Source: JBOGZD01 sp050697155 (GTDB lineage Bacteria; Actinomycetota; Thermoleophilia; Solirubrobacterales; 70-9). Taken from it: a stretch of DNA of 5,336 nt. Below the pieces are notes generated by a model. The model was not told the origin of the DNA, ran no database searches, and saw only the letters and a program-made list of their open reading frames with translations. A program made the translations under genes and the position numbers. The stretch is from the NCBI GenBank assembly GCA_050697155.1, contig JBOGZD010000152.1, positions 1-5,336 on the forward strand. Reading direction: 5' to 3'. Shown here in pieces: positions 4,910 through 5,336 of this stretch (position 1 is the stretch's first letter; each line of letters begins with the position of its first letter).

Positions 4910-5207
4910 GCCCGAAGTCCAGCTTGACCTCAACCGATCAGCGAGCGTCTCCGTCGAAGCCGACTCGCTGTCGGAATGCGCGAAACGCAGGCACCACCAT
5001 CGCGGCATGGACACGCTCGCTCGGGACGAGCAACAGGACCCAGGCGGTCTCCGCTCGCTCCTCGCCCGCGCGAACCTCCGGAAGTTGGCCATGCCACCGG
5101 CGACGGAACCGCGCCGCCCGGATCAGGTAATATTGTCCGACAGAATAGATAACCTGGCCGGGTGGATCTCAGGTGGACCCGATCCGCAACCAGGCACCGG
5201 ATTTCTC
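4910..5207. other. About 300 bp without an assignable gene
   Basis: Two weak candidates overlap. A plus-strand frame from ATG 4908 to TGA 5213 (101 aa, MPEVQLDLNRSASVSVEADS) has mostly G/C-ending codons, but it shows no domain and no ribosome-binding site, and it ends inside the IS21 end. A minus-strand frame, stop-free from about 5172 to its TGA at 4938-4940, reads GQYYLIRAARF and later ETAWVLLLVPSERVHAAMVV. It has protein-like hydrophobic spacing but no ATG start and may be a decayed gene. YYLIRAARF faintly recalls Nudix proteins, too weak to assign. The stretch 5125-5155 is AT-rich and partly symmetric. Confidence 0.35.
5125..5155. repeat. AT-rich imperfect dyad
   Basis: AGGT at 5125 and ACCT at 5155 bound a 31-base stretch in which 10 of 15 base pairs are symmetric about position 5140, with a core TGTCCGACA. 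It is unusually AT-rich for this window. It could be an operator or a recombination site for the unassigned region; no partner gene is identified. Confidence 0.35.
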
Positions 5208-5217
5208 GTGTGACCGC

Positions 5218-5260
5218 GGCCACGAGAAACTCCCCACCTGTGGCCAGATAAATCCCCACC
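5218..5260 (+). repeat. Two direct copies of an IS21-type end repeat
   Basis: GGCCACGAGAAACTCCCCACC (5218-5238) and GGCCAGATAAATCCCCACC (5242-5260) align with two single-base gaps and one substitution. In IS21 elements such multiple end repeats serve as transposase-binding sites. The first copy also pairs with TTTCTCGTG at 5202-5210 as a 9-bp inverted repeat. Confidence 0.6.
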
Positions 5261-5317
5261 CGTCCGATCCCGTCGCGACGGTGCCGAGCTTCGGCATCAA
5301 CGACGACGGGAGGCGGG

Positions 5318-5336
5318 ATGAAGTCAGGCAGAGCGC
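5318..5336 (+). CDS. istA: Probable start of istA, IS21-family transposase (partial)
   Basis: ATG 5318 follows a GGGAGG ribosome-binding site with a four-base gap and encodes MKSGRA before the window ends. IS21 transposases of actinobacteria often start with MKS, and the gene lies directly after IS21-type end repeats, as istA does. Only six residues are visible, so the call rests mainly on context. A different gene starting here cannot be excluded. Confidence 0.45.

Larger units (their letters stand above)
5209..5336 (+). mobile_element. Left end of an IS21-family element (partial)
   Basis: From TGTGACC onward the DNA carries two close copies of a GGCCA..TCCCCACC unit, then two palindromes, and then an open frame starting MKSGRA. 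Multiple repeated binding sites at the ends are characteristic of IS21-family elements, and many actinobacterial IstA proteins begin with MKS. The exact terminus is uncertain, and the rest of the element is outside the window. Confidence 0.5.

Noticed and set aside
1..5336. CRISPR array, tRNA or rRNA genes
   Set aside because: No regularly spaced repeats of CRISPR type and no tRNA cloverleaf or rRNA sequence were recognised on either strand.

Overview
The window is about 70% GC with strongly G/C-ending codons. Several genes appear to be leaderless or nearly so, with a TAnnnT -10 element a few bases before the start codon. Together with the gene content (SWIM zinc-finger protein, DUF1841 protein, RHH-DUF433/DUF5615 toxin-antitoxin pair) this suggests an actinobacterium, perhaps of the Thermoleophilia/Solirubrobacterales type. 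That placement is inferred from style, not proven. The window is accessory, insertion-sequence-rich DNA: parts of three IS families (IS630, IS481, IS21) surround four chromosomal-type genes and at least one gene remnant.

Layout. Positions 1-126 hold the 3' end of an IS630-family element. Positions 122-1164 hold a complete IS481-family element on the minus strand: TGTA-ended 24-bp inverted repeats, an NCTAGN-type target duplication, and a DD35E transposase broken by one apparent single-base deletion. After about 200 bp of unassigned DNA, positions 1362-2152 (minus) carry a two-gene toxin-antitoxin operon: a ribbon-helix-helix/DUF433 antitoxin followed by a DUF5615 PIN-like toxin, overlapping in TTGA, with a likely operator at the antitoxin start. 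Positions 2183-2455 (plus) look like the 3' remnant of an unrecognised gene. Positions 2515-4226 (plus) encode a SWIM zinc-finger protein with a long helical tail, interrupted by two apparent +1 frameshifts. It converges on a DUF1841-family gene (4275-4808, minus), with a hairpin between them. Positions 4849-4909 carry a 12-bp tandem repeat joined to a nested dyad. About 300 bp of unassigned DNA follow, and the window ends with the left end of an IS21-family element and probably the first codons of istA.

How the parts relate. The toxin-antitoxin operon is transcribed toward the IS481 transposase. The IS481 leader carries a long hairpin that would hide the transposase ribosome-binding site in read-through transcripts, a plausible brake on transposition driven by neighbouring transcription. 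The transposase stop codon lies inside the duplicated CTAG target, so the target supplies it. All three frameshifts (one in the transposase, two in the SWIM gene) are one-base changes in short C/G runs. Either both genes are decaying or the assembly miscounts homopolymers; this decides whether they should be read as pseudogenes. No single large undescribed system is evident. The best leads are the IS481 leader hairpin, the dyad at 4871-4909, and the toxin-antitoxin operator.
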